Shown piece by piece: positions 8,242 through 18,318 of a stretch of DNA of 64,000 bases; the first letter of the stretch is position 1; every line of letters starts with the position of its first letter. The notes beneath the pieces are model-generated. The model saw only the letters and a list, made by a program, of their open reading frames with translations. It was not told where the DNA came from and made no database searches. This DNA comes from Pseudomonas sp. PIC25. GTDB lineage: Bacteria; Pseudomonadota; Gammaproteobacteria; Pseudomonadales; Pseudomonadaceae. Both the position numbers and the translations under genes were made by a program. The DNA lies in contig NZ_MUJY01000191.1 of the NCBI RefSeq assembly GCF_002286785.1, positions 62,001-126,000 on the forward strand. The letters are read 5' to 3'.

Positions 8242-8883
8242 TCAGAAACCTGACTTCACCGCCTTGGCCGCCAAGGCCGAACGCGTGCCGACGTTGAGCG
8301 CGCGCAGCAGCGACGACACATGGATGCGCACGGTGAACGGCGAAATCTCCAGCTTGCGGGCGATCTCTTTGTTCGACAGGCCCTCGGCGACCAGGCGCAA
8401 CACGTCGCGCTGGCGCGGGGTCAGAGGTTCCAGTGGCGCAGGGGGCTCGTGCCGTGCCGGAACCAGGCCGCTGGGCGAGAACTTCACCACGAACTCGCCG
8501 TTGCGAATGGCGGCGAGGGCGGCGCCGATCTCGTCGGGGGAAACGGACTTGCCGATGAAGCCATCGGCGCCGGCGGCCATGATGTCCTGGATCAGCGCGG
8601 CGTCATCCACCATCGATACGATGACGATGGAGCTGCTGCGGAATTCCTGGCGCAGCTCGCCGATACTGCGCGTCGAATCGAGGCCGGGGAAGAGCAGGTC
8701 GAGGACAAAGGTATCTGGCGGTTCCTCGCCTGCACGGGCATGGGTGAGTACTTCTTCCATGCAGCCGGCTTCCTGTACCTGGGCGCTGGGGAATCGCTTC
8801 AGGACGATGCGTTTCAAGCCATCGCGGAACACCGGGTGGTCGTCGGCAACGATGATTCGATCTTTTACCGTTCGCTCGGGCAT
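8242..8883 (-). CDS. NarL/LuxR-type response regulator, now without its kinase
   Basis: 213 residues. The N-terminal receiver (residues ~8-125) has the acidic pair in IIVADDHP and the phospho-acceptor Asp at residue 62 (FVLDLLFPG). The C-terminal LuxR helix-turn-helix begins LTPRQRDVLRLVAEGLSNKEIARKL and includes SPFTVRIHVSSLLRAL. It should be a DNA-binding transcription factor activated by phosphorylation. The convergent gene that would have been its partner kinase survives only as a 33-codon remnant, so a different kinase must signal to it or it is uncoupled. Start ATG at 8883. Confidence 0.9.
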   Translation of the reverse strand: MPERTVKDRIIVADDHPVFRDGLKRIVLKRFPSAQVQEAGCMEEVLTHARAGEEPPDTFVLDLLFPGLDSTRSIGELRQEFRSSSIVIVSMVDDAALIQDIMAAGADGFIGKSVSPDEIGAALAAIRNGEFVVKFSPSGLVPARHEPPAPLEPLTPRQRDVLRLVAEGLSNKEIARKLEISPFTVRIHVSSLLRALNVGTRSALAAKAVKSGF

Positions 8884-9125
8884 GCATTGTGGTCTTGTCG
8901 GGGATTAGCCCCAGCCTAGCCAAAAAGAAACATTGTGCCGAGACGCAGTGCGCCGTCCCGCAACTCATCCGCTCCCATCATGATGGGCCGTTCATCCGCA
9001 TCCCCCCGCAGTAGTACATCTGTCGTATTGGTCCCGGCCGGCGATCGGCGAAGCATACGAACCGTAGCAGTTTCATCCATCGAGCCGATGAAGCGGTTCG
9101 GCGTGTACTGAAAGGGATATTTCAC

Positions 9126-9392
9126 ATGAAACCATTCGTCATGGCGATCGCGCTGCCTGCCCTGTTGCTCGGCGTGGGCGGATGCGGAACGCTGCAGCCT
9201 TCCTCCTCCTACCTGCCGCAAGGGCAGGCCGCACCTGCTGACGGGGCGCCGCAGTTCTCGGCGGCACAGTCAAACCAGGTCAACGGCATTCTCAACGATC
9301 TGATACGGACAGCCACGGATACCATGGCCACCGAACTGAACAGAAGTATGCAGGACAAGATCCAGGAGGCCGGCAGCAACCTGCGCAACTGA
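9126..9392 (+). CDS. Small lipoprotein of unknown function
   Basis: 88 residues. A basic N-terminus and hydrophobic stretch (MKPFVMAIALPALLLGVGGC) end in a Cys at a probable lipobox, followed by a Ser/Pro/Gln-rich linker. The C-terminal half (FSAAQSNQVNGILNDLIRTA and onward) is predicted to be helical. No functional domain was recognised. It stands alone between the orphan response regulator and the cobalamin riboswitch; the 240 bases upstream contain no other gene. Confidence 0.7.
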   Translation: MKPFVMAIALPALLLGVGGCGTLQPSSSYLPQGQAAPADGAPQFSAAQSNQVNGILNDLIRTATDTMATELNRSMQDKIQEAGSNLRN

Positions 9393-9518
9393 GCAGTATC
9401 TCCACCGGACTCCAGCCGTGCCCGGTGGTCGTTGCGGTCTGTGTCGCCCGAGACAGGCCGCGTTTTCGCTGGGCGCCGTTGACGCCCGTTCCTTCTCTCT
9501 CTAACCTCCGCACCTTGC

Positions 9519-9711
9519 TTCAGGTGCCCCTTGGCCATGTGCCGAAGGGGTGAAACAGGGAAGCCGGTTCATTCGCACGAAGAATCCGGCGCTGCCCCCG
9601 CAACGGTAGGCGAGTCAACGACCGCAACGCAGCCACTGTGCCACAGGCATGGGAAGGCGCGGTCGGGAACAGAGTTCCGCTCGCGAGCCCGGAGACCGGC
9701 CTGTCGCATCC
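9519..9711 (+). promoter_or_regulatory. Cobalamin (adenosyl-B12) riboswitch
   Basis: The order of conserved elements fits this class: caggtgcc near 9521, GGGTGAAACAGGGAAG, the core GAATCCGGCGCTGCCCCCGC with AACGGTA, GCCACTGTGCC, CATGGGAAGGCG, and the closing B12 box agcccggagaccggcc at 9686-9701. It lies about 120 bases upstream of the TonB-dependent receptor. When adenosylcobalamin binds, such elements lower expression of the downstream gene. The receptor, the BtuM-like protein and the cob genes run in the same direction with short gaps, so the whole set may respond to B12. Confidence 0.93.
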
Positions 9712-9828
9712 ATTGGCATCGCGGAGGGCTTTGCCGGGCTCGCGGGGCATGTCGCCGCCGCGGTCTCCGCTCGTTCTCCACTGCCTTATCCAGCCCATGT
9801 CGCGCGGGTGGCACGACGGAGAACGATC

Positions 9829-11688
9829 TTGATTCGCAAGCCTTTGCTGAGGCCGGCGGCGTATGCGCTGCTGGGCCTGTCTTCCTTTCCCCTGGCCCAG
9901 GCGGCCGACCCCCTGAGCCTCGATGAGCAGGTGGTGACCGCCACCCGCACAGCGCGGACCGCCGAGCAGAGCCTGGCCGCGGTCACCGTGATCGACCGTG
10001 CCGAGATTGAGCGCAGCCAGGCGCAATCGGTGCCGGAGCTGCTGAAGAAGGTGCCGGGCGTTTCCCTGACCAGCAATGGCGGGCCGGGTAAGACCACCTC
10101 GCTGTTCATGCGTGGCACCAACTCCAACCATGTGCTGGTGCTGATCGACGGTATCAAGGTCGGTTCGGTGAGCTCCGGGGGCGCGGCGTTCCAGGACCTG
10201 CCGGTGGAACTGATCGAGCGCATCGAGGTGGTGCGCGGGCCGCGTTCCAGCCTCTACGGTTCCGAGGCCATCGGCGGGGTGGTCCAGATCTTCACCCGCC
10301 GGGGCATGGGGCAGGGCGCCAAGCCGTTCTTCTCCGCCGGCTACGGCACCCACGACAGCTACAACGGCAGCGCCGGCGTGTCCGGTGGCGATGGGCACGG
10401 TTGGTACAGCCTCGGCATCAGCGGCCAGGACACCGACGGGATCAATGCCAAGACCGCCGACGCCAGCGGCTATGAGAACGATGCCGATGGCTACCGCAAT
10501 CTGTCGGGCTCGCTGAGCGCCGGCTACCGCTTCGACAACGGCCTGGAGCTGGACGGCAACTTGCTGCAGGCCAAGTCCCACAACGACTACGACCAGGTGA
10601 ACCGCCGCCGCACCGCCGGCTTCGGCGCCAACGCCGACGGGGTGCAGAAGGTTATCGGCGGGCGTGCGCGCTTCGCTCCGCTGGAGCCCTGGCTGGTAAC
10701 GCTGCAAGTGGGGCGCAGCGAAGACAAGTCCGACAGCTTCCTGGACGGCGCTTTCGAGTCGCGCTTCGACAGCCGCCGCGACAGCGCCAGTTGGCAGAAC
10801 GACCTCAGCCTTGCCGAAGGCCATACCCTTAGCCTTGGCTTCGACCATCAGCGCGACGAAGTCAATGGCACCACCGATTACGTCGAGGATTCCCGCGACA
10901 ATACCGGCGCTTTCGTCCAGTACCTGGGCGAATACGGCCGGCACGACTGGCAACTATCGCTGCGCCGCGACGACAACGAACAGTTCGGCGACCACGACAC
11001 CGGCAACGCCGCCTGGGGCTACGCGCTCAGCGACGCGCTGCGGCTGACCGCCAGCTACGGCACGGCCTTCAAGGCACCGACCTTCAACCAGCTTTACTTC
11101 CCTGGCTTCGGCAACCCAAACCTGGACGCGGAAACCTCGCGCAGCCTGGAGGCCGGCCTCTCTGGCAAGCATGGCTGGGGGCACTGGTCGGTGAATGCCT
11201 ATCGCACGTCCATCGACAACCTGATCGCCAACGTGCGGGCGAACGGCAACCTGCGCGCCGAGGGCGTCGATAAGGCACGTATCCGCGGCCTCGAACTGGC
11301 GCTCGGCAGCACGCTGCTCGGTTGGGACTGGTCCGCCAACTACACCTTGATGGATGCGGAAAACCGCTCCACACGGGGCGATCTCTACGGCAAGGACCTC
11401 AACCGGCGACCCTCGCAACTGTTCAATCTCGATGTGGACCGGGCCTTTGGCGACTTCAGCGTCGGTGCCAGCCTGCACGCCCAGGATTCCAGCTACGACG
11501 ACCTGGACAACCAGACCGAACTGGCCGGCTTCGCCACCCTCGACCTGCGCGGCGAATACCGCATCGACAAAGCCTGGCGCCTGCAGACGCGGCTGACCAA
11601 CCTGTTCGACGCCGACTACCGGACCATCGAAGGCTTCAACCAGCCGGGCCAGGCGGTGTACGTCACCGTGCGCTACCAGGCCCTCTAG
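9829..11688 (+). CDS. btuB: TonB-dependent cobalamin receptor (BtuB-like)
   Basis: 619 residues from a TTG start with GGAGA at 9819-9823. The signal peptide ends SSFPLAQA|AD. The TonB box region (EQVVTATRTARTAEQSLAAVTVI) is followed by the plug domain with LLKKVPGVSLTSNGGPGKTTSLFMRG and RIEVVRGPRSSLYGSEAIGGVVQIFTRRG. The 22-strand barrel follows and ends with a typical C-terminus (AVYVTVRYQAL). The preceding B12 riboswitch and following cobalamin genes give the substrate. It brings vitamin B12 across the outer membrane using TonB energy. Length fits BtuB of the family. Confidence 0.93.
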   Translation: MIRKPLLRPAAYALLGLSSFPLAQAADPLSLDEQVVTATRTARTAEQSLAAVTVIDRAEIERSQAQSVPELLKKVPGVSLTSNGGPGKTTSLFMRGTNSNHVLVLIDGIKVGSVSSGGAAFQDLPVELIERIEVVRGPRSSLYGSEAIGGVVQIFTRRGMGQGAKPFFSAGYGTHDSYNGSAGVSGGDGHGWYSLGISGQDTDGINAKTADASGYENDADGYRNLSGSLSAGYRFDNGLELDGNLLQAKSHNDYDQVNRRRTAGFGANADGVQKVIGGRARFAPLEPWLVTLQVGRSEDKSDSFLDGAFESRFDSRRDSASWQNDLSLAEGHTLSLGFDHQRDEVNGTTDYVEDSRDNTGAFVQYLGEYGRHDWQLSLRRDDNEQFGDHDTGNAAWGYALSDALRLTASYGTAFKAPTFNQLYFPGFGNPNLDAETSRSLEAGLSGKHGWGHWSVNAYRTSIDNLIANVRANGNLRAEGVDKARIRGLELALGSTLLGWDWSANYTLMDAENRSTRGDLYGKDLNRRPSQLFNLDVDRAFGDFSVGASLHAQDSSYDDLDNQTELAGFATLDLRGEYRIDKAWRLQTRLTNLFDADYRTIEGFNQPGQAVYVTVRYQAL

Positions 11689-11717
11689 GGAACCGTTTCC
11701 AGGAAAGGAGAACCGCC

Positions 11718-12305
11718 ATGCCCACACTGTCACCCCGTGTCCAACTGGTCGTCGGTATCGCCCTGGCGCTGCTGATGGCCATGACCCGAGGCCAACACTT
11801 CGCCACCGTCAACCTGCCCAGCGCGTCCTGGGCGGTGTTTTTTCTCGCTGGTGTCTTCCTGCGGCCGCGCTGGGTGTTCCCGGCGCTGTTCATCGAGGCG
11901 TCGCTGCTGGATTTCGCCGCGATCCAGTGGGCCGGGGTGAGCGACTGGTGCGTGTCGCCGGCCTACTGGCTGCTGCTGCCGGCCTACGGCTCGCTGTGGT
12001 TCGGCGGGCGCTTGTACGCTGGCTGGCATCGTAACGAATGGGTCAGCCTGGCCACGTTGATCTTGACCCTGGTGGTCAGTGCCTTCGTCTGCTACCTGTT
12101 TTCCGGCGGCGGCTTCTATTACTTCTCCGGGCGCTACCCGGAGCCGATCTTCGCCGAATTCGTGCAGCGCATCGGCATGTACTACCCGCGCTACTTCGCC
12201 AGCCTGGCGCTGTACGTCGGCATCGCGGCGGTGCTCTATGCGGGCGCCTGCGCACTGTTCGGACACCCACGACCCCTGGAGAACCCCGATGAGCGAATCG
12301 GCTGA
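11718..12305 (+). CDS. btuM: BtuM-like cobalamin permease (solitary ECF-type S component)
   Basis: 195 residues, about six hydrophobic segments, starting at ATG 11718 behind AAAGGAG (11704-11710). Residues GVSDWCVSPAYW put a Cys at position 78; in characterised BtuM proteins a conserved Cys at nearly this position is a cobalt ligand and supports decyanation. The N-terminal TRGQHFATVNLPSASWAVFFLAG also fits that family as remembered. The position between BtuB and CobO, behind the riboswitch, supports inner-membrane B12 uptake. No ECF ATPase or EcfT gene is nearby. It overlaps cobO by 17 bases. Confidence 0.75.
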   Translation: MPTLSPRVQLVVGIALALLMAMTRGQHFATVNLPSASWAVFFLAGVFLRPRWVFPALFIEASLLDFAAIQWAGVSDWCVSPAYWLLLPAYGSLWFGGRLYAGWHRNEWVSLATLILTLVVSAFVCYLFSGGGFYYFSGRYPEPIFAEFVQRIGMYYPRYFASLALYVGIAAVLYAGACALFGHPRPLENPDERIG

Positions 12306-12900
12306 CCGCGACGCGCGGCACAAGGCGCGGATGGCACGCAAGAAAGCCATCGTCGACGAGAAGATCGCCCAGGCGACCGACGAATACGGCCTGCTGCTGG
12401 TGCATACCGGCAATGGCAAGGGCAAGAGCAGCTCGGCCTTCGGCATGGTGGCCCGCGCCTTGGGGCACGGCATGAAGGTCGGGGTGGTGCAGTTCATCAA
12501 GGGTGCCGCCACCTCGGGCGAGGAGCTGTTCTTCCGCCGTTTTCCCGAGGAGGTGCGCTACCACGTGATGGGCGAGGGCTATACCTGGGAAACCCAGGAT
12601 CGGCAGCGCGATATCGAGAAAGCCCGCCAGGCCTGGGTGGTGGCGACGGAGCTGCTGAGCGACCCGGACATTGGCCTGGTGGTGCTGGACGAGCTGAACA
12701 TTGCCCTCAAGCACGGCTATCTGGAGCTGGACCAAGTGCTGGCCGACATCGCCGCACGTCCGTTGTACCAGCACGTGGTGGCCACCGGCCGGGGCGCGCC
12801 GCCGGGATTGGTCGAGGCTGCGGACACCGTCACCGAGATGTCCCTGGTCAAGCACGCCTTCAAGGCCGGGGTGAAGGCGCAGAAGGGCGTGGAGTTTTGA
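12289..12900 (+). CDS. cobO: Cob(I)yrinic acid a,c-diamide adenosyltransferase
   Basis: 203 residues, normal length. CobO (CobA/BtuR family) transfers the adenosyl group of ATP to the cobalt of corrinoids. The P-loop is HTGNGKGKSSSAFG (about residues 42-55); VGVVQFIKGA, VVLDELNIALKHGYLELDQV and HVVATGRGAPPGLVEAADTVTEM are family signatures. It starts inside the end of btuM and its stop TGA overlaps the start of cobB. This coupling suggests balanced translation of the operon. Confidence 0.96.
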   Translation: MSESADRDARHKARMARKKAIVDEKIAQATDEYGLLLVHTGNGKGKSSSAFGMVARALGHGMKVGVVQFIKGAATSGEELFFRRFPEEVRYHVMGEGYTWETQDRQRDIEKARQAWVVATELLSDPDIGLVVLDELNIALKHGYLELDQVLADIAARPLYQHVVATGRGAPPGLVEAADTVTEMSLVKHAFKAGVKAQKGVEF

Positions 12901-14192
12901 ACGGCGTCCGCCCATGCCCCGCGTTGCTGGTCGCCGCACCGGCGTCCGGCCAGGGCAAGACTACCGTCACCGCCGCGCTCGCCCGCCTGCATAGCCGTCA
13001 GGGGCGACGGGTGCGGGTGTTCAAGTGCGGGCCGGATTTCCTCGACCCGATGATTCTCGCCCGCGCCAGCGGCCAGCCGGTCTACCAATTGGACCTGTGG
13101 ATGGTGGGCGAGGCGGAGAGCCGGCGCCTGCTCTGGGAGGCTGCCGGAGAGGCTGACCTGATTCTCATCGAAGGCGTAATGGGGCTGTTCGACGGCGCGC
13201 CGTCCGCCGCCGACCTGGCGCGGCGTTTCGGCGTGCCGGTGATGGCCGTGATCGACGGCTCGGCCATGGCGCAGACCTTCGGCGCCCTGGCCCATGGGCT
13301 GGCCAGCTACCAACCGGACCTGCCGTTCGCCGGCGTGCTCGGCAACCGCACCGGTAGTGCGCGGCACGGCGAGATCCTGCGCGATTGCCTGCCGGACGGT
13401 ATCCGCTGGTTCGGTGCCTTGCCACGCAGCGCCGGCATCGAGCTGCCCAGTCGTCACCTGGGGCTGGTGCAGGCGGAGGAACTGGCCGACCTGGATGCGC
13501 GCCTGGACCAGGCCGCCGATGCCCTGGGCGCCAGCGCGTCGGTGGATCTGCCGCCAGCCGTGTGCTTCGCCTCTCCAGAACCCGCGGACATCCCGCCGCT
13601 GTTGGACGGGGTGCGTATCGGCGTGGCGCGGGATGCCGCGTTCGCCTTTCTCTACCAGGGCAATCTCGATCTGCTGCTGCGGCTCGGCGCCGAGCTGGCG
13701 TTCTTCTCGCCGCTGCGCGATCAGGCCCTGCCGGATGTGGACAGCCTCTACCTGCCCGGCGGCTATCCGGAGCTGCATCTGCAGGCACTGGCCGGGAACC
13801 GGCCGATGGCCGAGGCGATCCGCGCCCATCATGCCGCCGACAAGCCGATCCTTGCCGAATGCGGCGGCATGCTCTACCTGCTCGATGGCCTCGTCGATGT
13901 GGAGGGCCAGCGGGCGTCCATGCTCGGGTTGCTGCCGGGCGAAGCGCGCATGCAGCCACGCCTGACGGCCCTGGCGTTGCAGGAAGTCGAGCTGCCGGAA
14001 GGCCGCTTGCGTGGGCATACCTTCCATCATTCGGCATTGCAGACGGCGCTGGAGCCGCTGGCGTGCGGGCAGTGCCCGAACTATCGGCGTACCGCCGAAG
14101 CCGTCTACCGCCGAGGCCGGCTGACCGCTTCCTACATTCACTTCTATCTGCCGTCCGCGCCCGCCGCGGCGGCGGCCTTATTCCGGCCATGA
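12897..14192 (+). CDS. cobB: Cobyrinic acid a,c-diamide synthase
   Basis: 431 residues from a TTG that overlaps the cobO stop. The enzyme amidates carboxylates a and c of the corrin ring with glutamine and ATP. The N-terminal CbiA-type ATPase domain has LLVAAPASGQGKTTV; MGLFDGAPSAADLARRF follows. The C-terminal glutamine amidotransferase has LPGGYPELH and the catalytic Cys in LAECGGMLYLLDGL, with GHTFHHS near the end. The length is close to the 434 residues of the P. denitrificans enzyme. It overlaps bluB by ATGA. Confidence 0.95.
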   Translation: MNGVRPCPALLVAAPASGQGKTTVTAALARLHSRQGRRVRVFKCGPDFLDPMILARASGQPVYQLDLWMVGEAESRRLLWEAAGEADLILIEGVMGLFDGAPSAADLARRFGVPVMAVIDGSAMAQTFGALAHGLASYQPDLPFAGVLGNRTGSARHGEILRDCLPDGIRWFGALPRSAGIELPSRHLGLVQAEELADLDARLDQAADALGASASVDLPPAVCFASPEPADIPPLLDGVRIGVARDAAFAFLYQGNLDLLLRLGAELAFFSPLRDQALPDVDSLYLPGGYPELHLQALAGNRPMAEAIRAHHAADKPILAECGGMLYLLDGLVDVEGQRASMLGLLPGEARMQPRLTALALQEVELPEGRLRGHTFHHSALQTALEPLACGQCPNYRRTAEAVYRRGRLTASYIHFYLPSAPAAAAALFRP

Positions 14193-14839
14193 GCGAGCAC
14201 GCCTTCACGCCCGATGAACGCGCGGCCGTCTACCGCGCCATCGCCGAGCGTCGCGATATGCGCCATTTCAGTGGCGGCGAAGTGGCGCCGGAGCTGCTGG
14301 CCCGGCTGCTGGAAGCGGCGCATTGCGCGCCCAGCGTCGGCCTGATGCAGCCTTGGCGCTTCATCCGCATTACCGACGGCGCGCTGCGCGAGGCCATCCA
14401 AGGGTTGGTGGAGGAGGAGCGGGTTCGTACCGCCGAAGCTTTGGGCGAACGCTCCGATGAATTCATGCGGTTGAAGGTGGAGGGCGTTCGCGATTGCGCC
14501 GAGCTGCTGGTCGCCGCCTTGATGGAGGGACGCGAAGAGCATGTGTTCGGCCGGCGCACCTTGCCGGAAATGGACCTGGCGTCCCTGGCCTGCGCCATTC
14601 AGAATCTCTGGCTCGCTGCCCGCGCCGAAGGGCTGGGGTTGGGCTGGGTGTCGCTGTTCGATCCCGATGCCCTGGCCCGGCTGCTGGGCATGCCGGTGGG
14701 CAGCAAACCGGTGGCGGTGCTCTGCCTGGGGCCGGTCGACGCCTTCTATCCGGCGCCGATGCTGGCGCTGGAAGGTTGGGCGCAGCCGCGGCCACTGGCC
14801 GATCTGCTCTACGAAAATCATTGGGAACGAAACGCATGA
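14189..14839 (+). CDS. bluB: 5,6-dimethylbenzimidazole synthase
   Basis: 216 residues. BluB cleaves reduced FMN with oxygen to make DMB, the lower ligand of B12. The nitroreductase-like fold shows [29 protein letters not shown], and [23 protein letters not shown], which separate BluB from ordinary nitroreductases. It sits inside the cobalamin operon with ATGA overlaps on both sides. Its presence implies aerobic production of the authentic B12 lower ligand. Confidence 0.95.
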   Translation: MSEHAFTPDERAAVYRAIAERRDMRHFSGGEVAPELLARLLEAAHCAPSVGLMQPWRFIRITDGALREAIQGLVEEERVRTAEALGERSDEFMRLKVEGVRDCAELLVAALMEGREEHVFGRRTLPEMDLASLACAIQNLWLAARAEGLGLGWVSLFDPDALARLLGMPVGSKPVAVLCLGPVDAFYPAPMLALEGWAQPRPLADLLYENHWERNA

Positions 14840-15852
14840 GCCTGGTTTTTCTCACCTGTGCCGGGGTGGCGCTGGACGCCTGGTTGGGCGAGCCGCAGCG
14901 GCGCCATCCGCTGGCGGCTTTCGGGCGCCTGGCCAACCGGATCGAGGCCCGTTTCAATGGCCCGGCACCCGCCGCGGAGGCTGCCGGGCATCCGCACGAT
15001 CGAGCCGCCGCCCTTTGGGAGCGCGCTCGGGTTTCATTGCTGCCGCCCGTTCAGGCGCGGGAGGGCGAGGCGGGCCGGGGCTGGCGCAGCCATGGCGTCA
15101 CCGCCTGGTGCCTGGCGGTGCTGCCGCCGACGCTGTTGGTCTGGCTGCTGAGTCTGTCGCCGCACTTCGGCTGGTTCGTGGAAGTGCTCGCCCTGTACTT
15201 CGCCCTCGGCTTGCGCAGCCTGTACGACCACGCCATGCCGGTGGCCCAGGCCCTGCGTCTCGGCGATCTGGCAGAGGCGCGGCGGCGGGTCGGCTACATG
15301 GTCAGCCGGGATACGTCGCAACTGGACGAAACCGGCGTGGCCCGCGCGGCGACCGAATCGGTGCTGGAGAACGGCAGCGATGCAGTGTTCGCCGCGCTGT
15401 TCTGGTTCGTCCTGCTTGGCGCGCCGGGCGTGGTGCTCTATCGCCTGAGCAATACCCTGGATGCCATGTGGGGCTATCGCAACGCCCGTTTCGAACGCTT
15501 CGGCTGGGCGGCGGCGCGCATAGACGATCTGCTCAACTACCTGCCGGCGCGACTGGTGGCGCTGACCTACGCGCTGCAAGGCCGCACACGCCGGGCCTTG
15601 GCATGCTGGTGGCGGCAGGCGCCCGACTGGGATAGTCCCAATGCCGGTCCGGTGATGGCGGCCGGTGCCGGCGCCCTGGGCGTTCTCCTGGGCGGGCCGG
15701 CGATCTACCACGGCGAGCGTCACGAGCGACCGCCGCTGGGTGAGGGGCGTGCGCCCTTGGCACGGGATATCGAACGGGCGCTGAACCGGGTCTGGGGCGG
15801 CGTCGCGCTCTGGTTGGCGCTGCTGGTGCTCTGGGGTGTCTGGCATGCTTGA
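14836..15852 (+). CDS. cobD: Adenosylcobinamide-phosphate synthase, membrane-bound
   Basis: 338 residues. CobD/CbiB joins adenosylcobyric acid to (R)-1-amino-2-propanol (phosphate). Conserved stretches are [19 protein letters not shown], the central [31 protein letters not shown], and [13 protein letters not shown]. Several hydrophobic segments place it in the inner membrane. It overlaps bluB by ATGA and cobC by 8 bases. Residues ~45-75 form a less hydrophobic insert, normal for pseudomonad versions. Confidence 0.95.
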   Translation: MSLVFLTCAGVALDAWLGEPQRRHPLAAFGRLANRIEARFNGPAPAAEAAGHPHDRAAALWERARVSLLPPVQAREGEAGRGWRSHGVTAWCLAVLPPTLLVWLLSLSPHFGWFVEVLALYFALGLRSLYDHAMPVAQALRLGDLAEARRRVGYMVSRDTSQLDETGVARAATESVLENGSDAVFAALFWFVLLGAPGVVLYRLSNTLDAMWGYRNARFERFGWAAARIDDLLNYLPARLVALTYALQGRTRRALACWWRQAPDWDSPNAGPVMAAGAGALGVLLGGPAIYHGERHERPPLGEGRAPLARDIERALNRVWGGVALWLALLVLWGVWHA

Positions 15853-16840
15853 GCACGGTGGACAACTGCGCGCGGCAGCGCATCGCTACGGGATTCCCGA
15901 GGCGGGCTGGCTCGATCTTTCCACCGGCATTTCGCCTTGGTCCTGGGCGCTGGCGGAGCTGCCGGCGAGCACTTGGACCCGTCTGCCGGAGGCCGGCGAT
16001 GGCCTGGAGGCGGCGGCTTGCGCGTATTACGGCTGTGGCCAGTTGCTGCCGGTGCCGGGTTCGCAGGCAGCGATCCAACTGTTGCCCCGCCTGTGGCCGC
16101 GTCCGGCCCGTGTCGCAGTGCTGTCGCCCTGTTATGCCGAACACGCCCATGGCTGGCGCGCGGCTGGCCACGATGTGCTGGAGCTGGACGACGACGCGGT
16201 GGAGCCGCTGCTCGACAGCCTGGACGTGCTGGTGGCGGTCAACCCGAACAACCCGACCGGCCGGCTGTTGGCGCCGCAACGCCTGCTCGACTGGCATGCC
16301 CGCCTGGCCGCGCGCGGCGGCTGGTTGTTGGTGGACGAAGCCTTCATGGATGCCACCCCGGCGTTGAGCCTGGCGGCCTTCAGCGACCGTCCCGGGCTCA
16401 TCGTGCTGCGCTCGTTCGGCAAGTTCTTTGGCCTGGCCGGCGTGCGCCTGGGATTCGTGCTGGCGGAAACGTCCTTGTTACTGAAGCTCGCCGAGCGGCT
16501 CGGCCCCTGGGCAGTGAGCGGGCCGGCGCGGGCGCTCGGGCGCCTGTGCCTGGAGGAGAGCGAGCACCATGCACAGCAGCGCCAGCGCCAATTGCAGGCG
16601 AGCCACCGCCTGGCACAACTGCTGACCGAACGGGGCCTGCCGCCGCGTGGCGGCAGTGCGCTGTTCCAATGGGTGGCAAGCGAGCGGGCCGAGCGGCTGT
16701 ACGACGGGCTGGCCCGGCAGGGGGTGCTGGTCCGGCTGTTCCGCGAGCCGGCGAGCCTGCGTTTCGGCCTGCCGGCGGACGAGCCGGCGTGGGAGCGGCT
16801 AGACCAGGCGCTGGCAGCCTTGCGCAAGGACTTCCCATGA
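15845..16840 (+). CDS. cobC: Threonine-phosphate decarboxylase-like PLP enzyme
   Basis: 331 residues. By family it supplies the aminopropanol (phosphate) arm of B12. It is a class I aminotransferase fold enzyme: [23 protein letters not shown], and the PLP lysine in [16 protein letters not shown]. The N-terminal [15 protein letters not shown] and [10 protein letters not shown] are typical CobC/CobD motifs. ATG 15845 overlaps the cobD stop; the 3' end overlaps cobQ by ATGA. This cobC follows the P. denitrificans naming and is unrelated to the phosphatase downstream that is also called CobC in enterics. Confidence 0.93.
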   Translation: MLEHGGQLRAAAHRYGIPEAGWLDLSTGISPWSWALAELPASTWTRLPEAGDGLEAAACAYYGCGQLLPVPGSQAAIQLLPRLWPRPARVAVLSPCYAEHAHGWRAAGHDVLELDDDAVEPLLDSLDVLVAVNPNNPTGRLLAPQRLLDWHARLAARGGWLLVDEAFMDATPALSLAAFSDRPGLIVLRSFGKFFGLAGVRLGFVLAETSLLLKLAERLGPWAVSGPARALGRLCLEESEHHAQQRQRQLQASHRLAQLLTERGLPPRGGSALFQWVASERAERLYDGLARQGVLVRLFREPASLRFGLPADEPAWERLDQALAALRKDFP

Positions 16841-18318
16841 CCACCCTGATGGTGCAGGGCACCACCTCCGACGCTGGCAAGAGCACCCTGGTGACCGCGC
16901 TTTGCCGCTGGCTGCGCCGCCAGGGCGTGACGGTGGCGCCGTTCAAGCCGCAGAACATGGCGCTGAACAGCGCGGTGACCGCCAACGGCGGCGAGATCGG
17001 CCGGGCCCAGGCGGTCCAGGCCCAGGCCGCCGGGCTGGCGCCGCATACCGACATGAACCCGGTGCTGCTCAAGCCCAACACCGACATCGGCGCCCAGGTG
17101 ATCATCCATGGCCGCGCTGTCGCCAGCATGGATGCTGTGGCCTACCACGACTACAAGCGCATCGCCCGCGAGGCTGTATTGGCTTCCCATACCCGGCTCA
17201 GCGCGGCGCACCGGGTGGTGATGGTGGAGGGCGCCGGTTCGCCGGCGGAAATCAACCTGCGCGCCAACGACATCGCCAACATGGGCTTCGCCGAGGCGGT
17301 GGACTGCCCGGTGATCCTCATCGCCGACATCGACCGGGGCGGCGTCTTCGCCCATCTGGTCGGAACCCTGGCGTTGCTCTCGGAAAGCGAACGGGCGCGG
17401 GTCCGGGGCTTTGTGATCAACCGCTTCCGGGGCGATCTCGCTTTGCTGCAACCGGGTCTCGACTGGCTGGAAGCCCATACCGGCAAGCCGGTGCTGGGCG
17501 TGCTGCCGTATCTGACGGATTTCCACCTGGAAGCCGAGGACGCTATCGATACCCGCCAGTCGGCCAAGAGCGGCGAAACGCTGCGGGTGGTGGTACCGGT
17601 GATGCCGCGCATCAGCAACCACACCGACTTCGATCCGCTGCGCCTGCACCCGCAGGTCGACCTGCGCTTCGTCGGGCCCGGCCAGCCGATTCCCGCGGCC
17701 GACCTGATTGTCCTGCCGGGCTCGAAGAGCGTGCGCGCCGACCTGGCCTTCCTGCGTGCCAATGGCTGGGACGCGGCGATCCAGCGGCACCTGCGCTATG
17801 GCGGCCGGTTGCTGGGCATCTGCGGCGGCCTGCAGATGCTCGGGCGGCGTATCGACGATCCGCTCGGGCTGGAAGGCGAGGCGGGGAGCAGCGCGGGTCT
17901 GGGCCTGCTGGATTTCGTCACGCGGTTGGAGGCGGAAAAGCAGTTGCGCAACGTCCAGGGCCGCCTGTGTTTGGAGGATGCGCTAGTGAGCGGCTACGAG
18001 ATCCACGCCGGTGTCAGCCAGGGGTCGGCCTTGGAGCACGCTGCCGTCCGCCTGGACGATGGCCGCCCTGACGGCGTGTTCAGCGAGGATGGAGCGGTGC
18101 TCGGCACTTACCTGCATGGCTTGTTCGAGCAGCCGGCGGCTTGCGGTGCACTGCTACGCTGGGCCGGCCTTGAGGCTCCGCAGACCATCGACTACCACGC
18201 GTTGCGCGAACGCGACATCGAGCGGCTGGCCGATCTGGTGGAGCGGCATCTGGATACGGCCCGCCTGCGCAGCCTCTGTGGCCTTGGCGAGCCCTTTTCC
18301 CTGAAGGCGAATCCATGA
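16837..18318 (+). CDS. cobQ: Cobyric acid synthase
   Basis: 493 residues. CobQ amidates the b, d, e and g carboxylates of adenosylcobyrinic acid a,c-diamide using glutamine and ATP. The N-terminal ATPase has [15 protein letters not shown] and [30 protein letters not shown] is a family signature. The C-terminal amidotransferase carries the nucleophile in [12 protein letters not shown] and a His in GTYLHGLFE. Length is close to the 484-residue reference. It overlaps its neighbours by four bases at both ends. Confidence 0.96.
   Translation: MTTLMVQGTTSDAGKSTLVTALCRWLRRQGVTVAPFKPQNMALNSAVTANGGEIGRAQAVQAQAAGLAPHTDMNPVLLKPNTDIGAQVIIHGRAVASMDAVAYHDYKRIAREAVLASHTRLSAAHRVVMVEGAGSPAEINLRANDIANMGFAEAVDCPVILIADIDRGGVFAHLVGTLALLSESERARVRGFVINRFRGDLALLQPGLDWLEAHTGKPVLGVLPYLTDFHLEAEDAIDTRQSAKSGETLRVVVPVMPRISNHTDFDPLRLHPQVDLRFVGPGQPIPAADLIVLPGSKSVRADLAFLRANGWDAAIQRHLRYGGRLLGICGGLQMLGRRIDDPLGLEGEAGSSAGLGLLDFVTRLEAEKQLRNVQGRLCLEDALVSGYEIHAGVSQGSALEHAAVRLDDGRPDGVFSEDGAVLGTYLHGLFEQPAACGALLRWAGLEAPQTIDYHALRERDIERLADLVERHLDTARLRSLCGLGEPFSLKANP

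Noticed and set aside
14189-14839. bluB as a second ordinary nitroreductase
   Set aside because: Residue patterns and its place inside the cob operon fit BluB; the true nitroreductase at 7.2-7.8 kb lacks these features.
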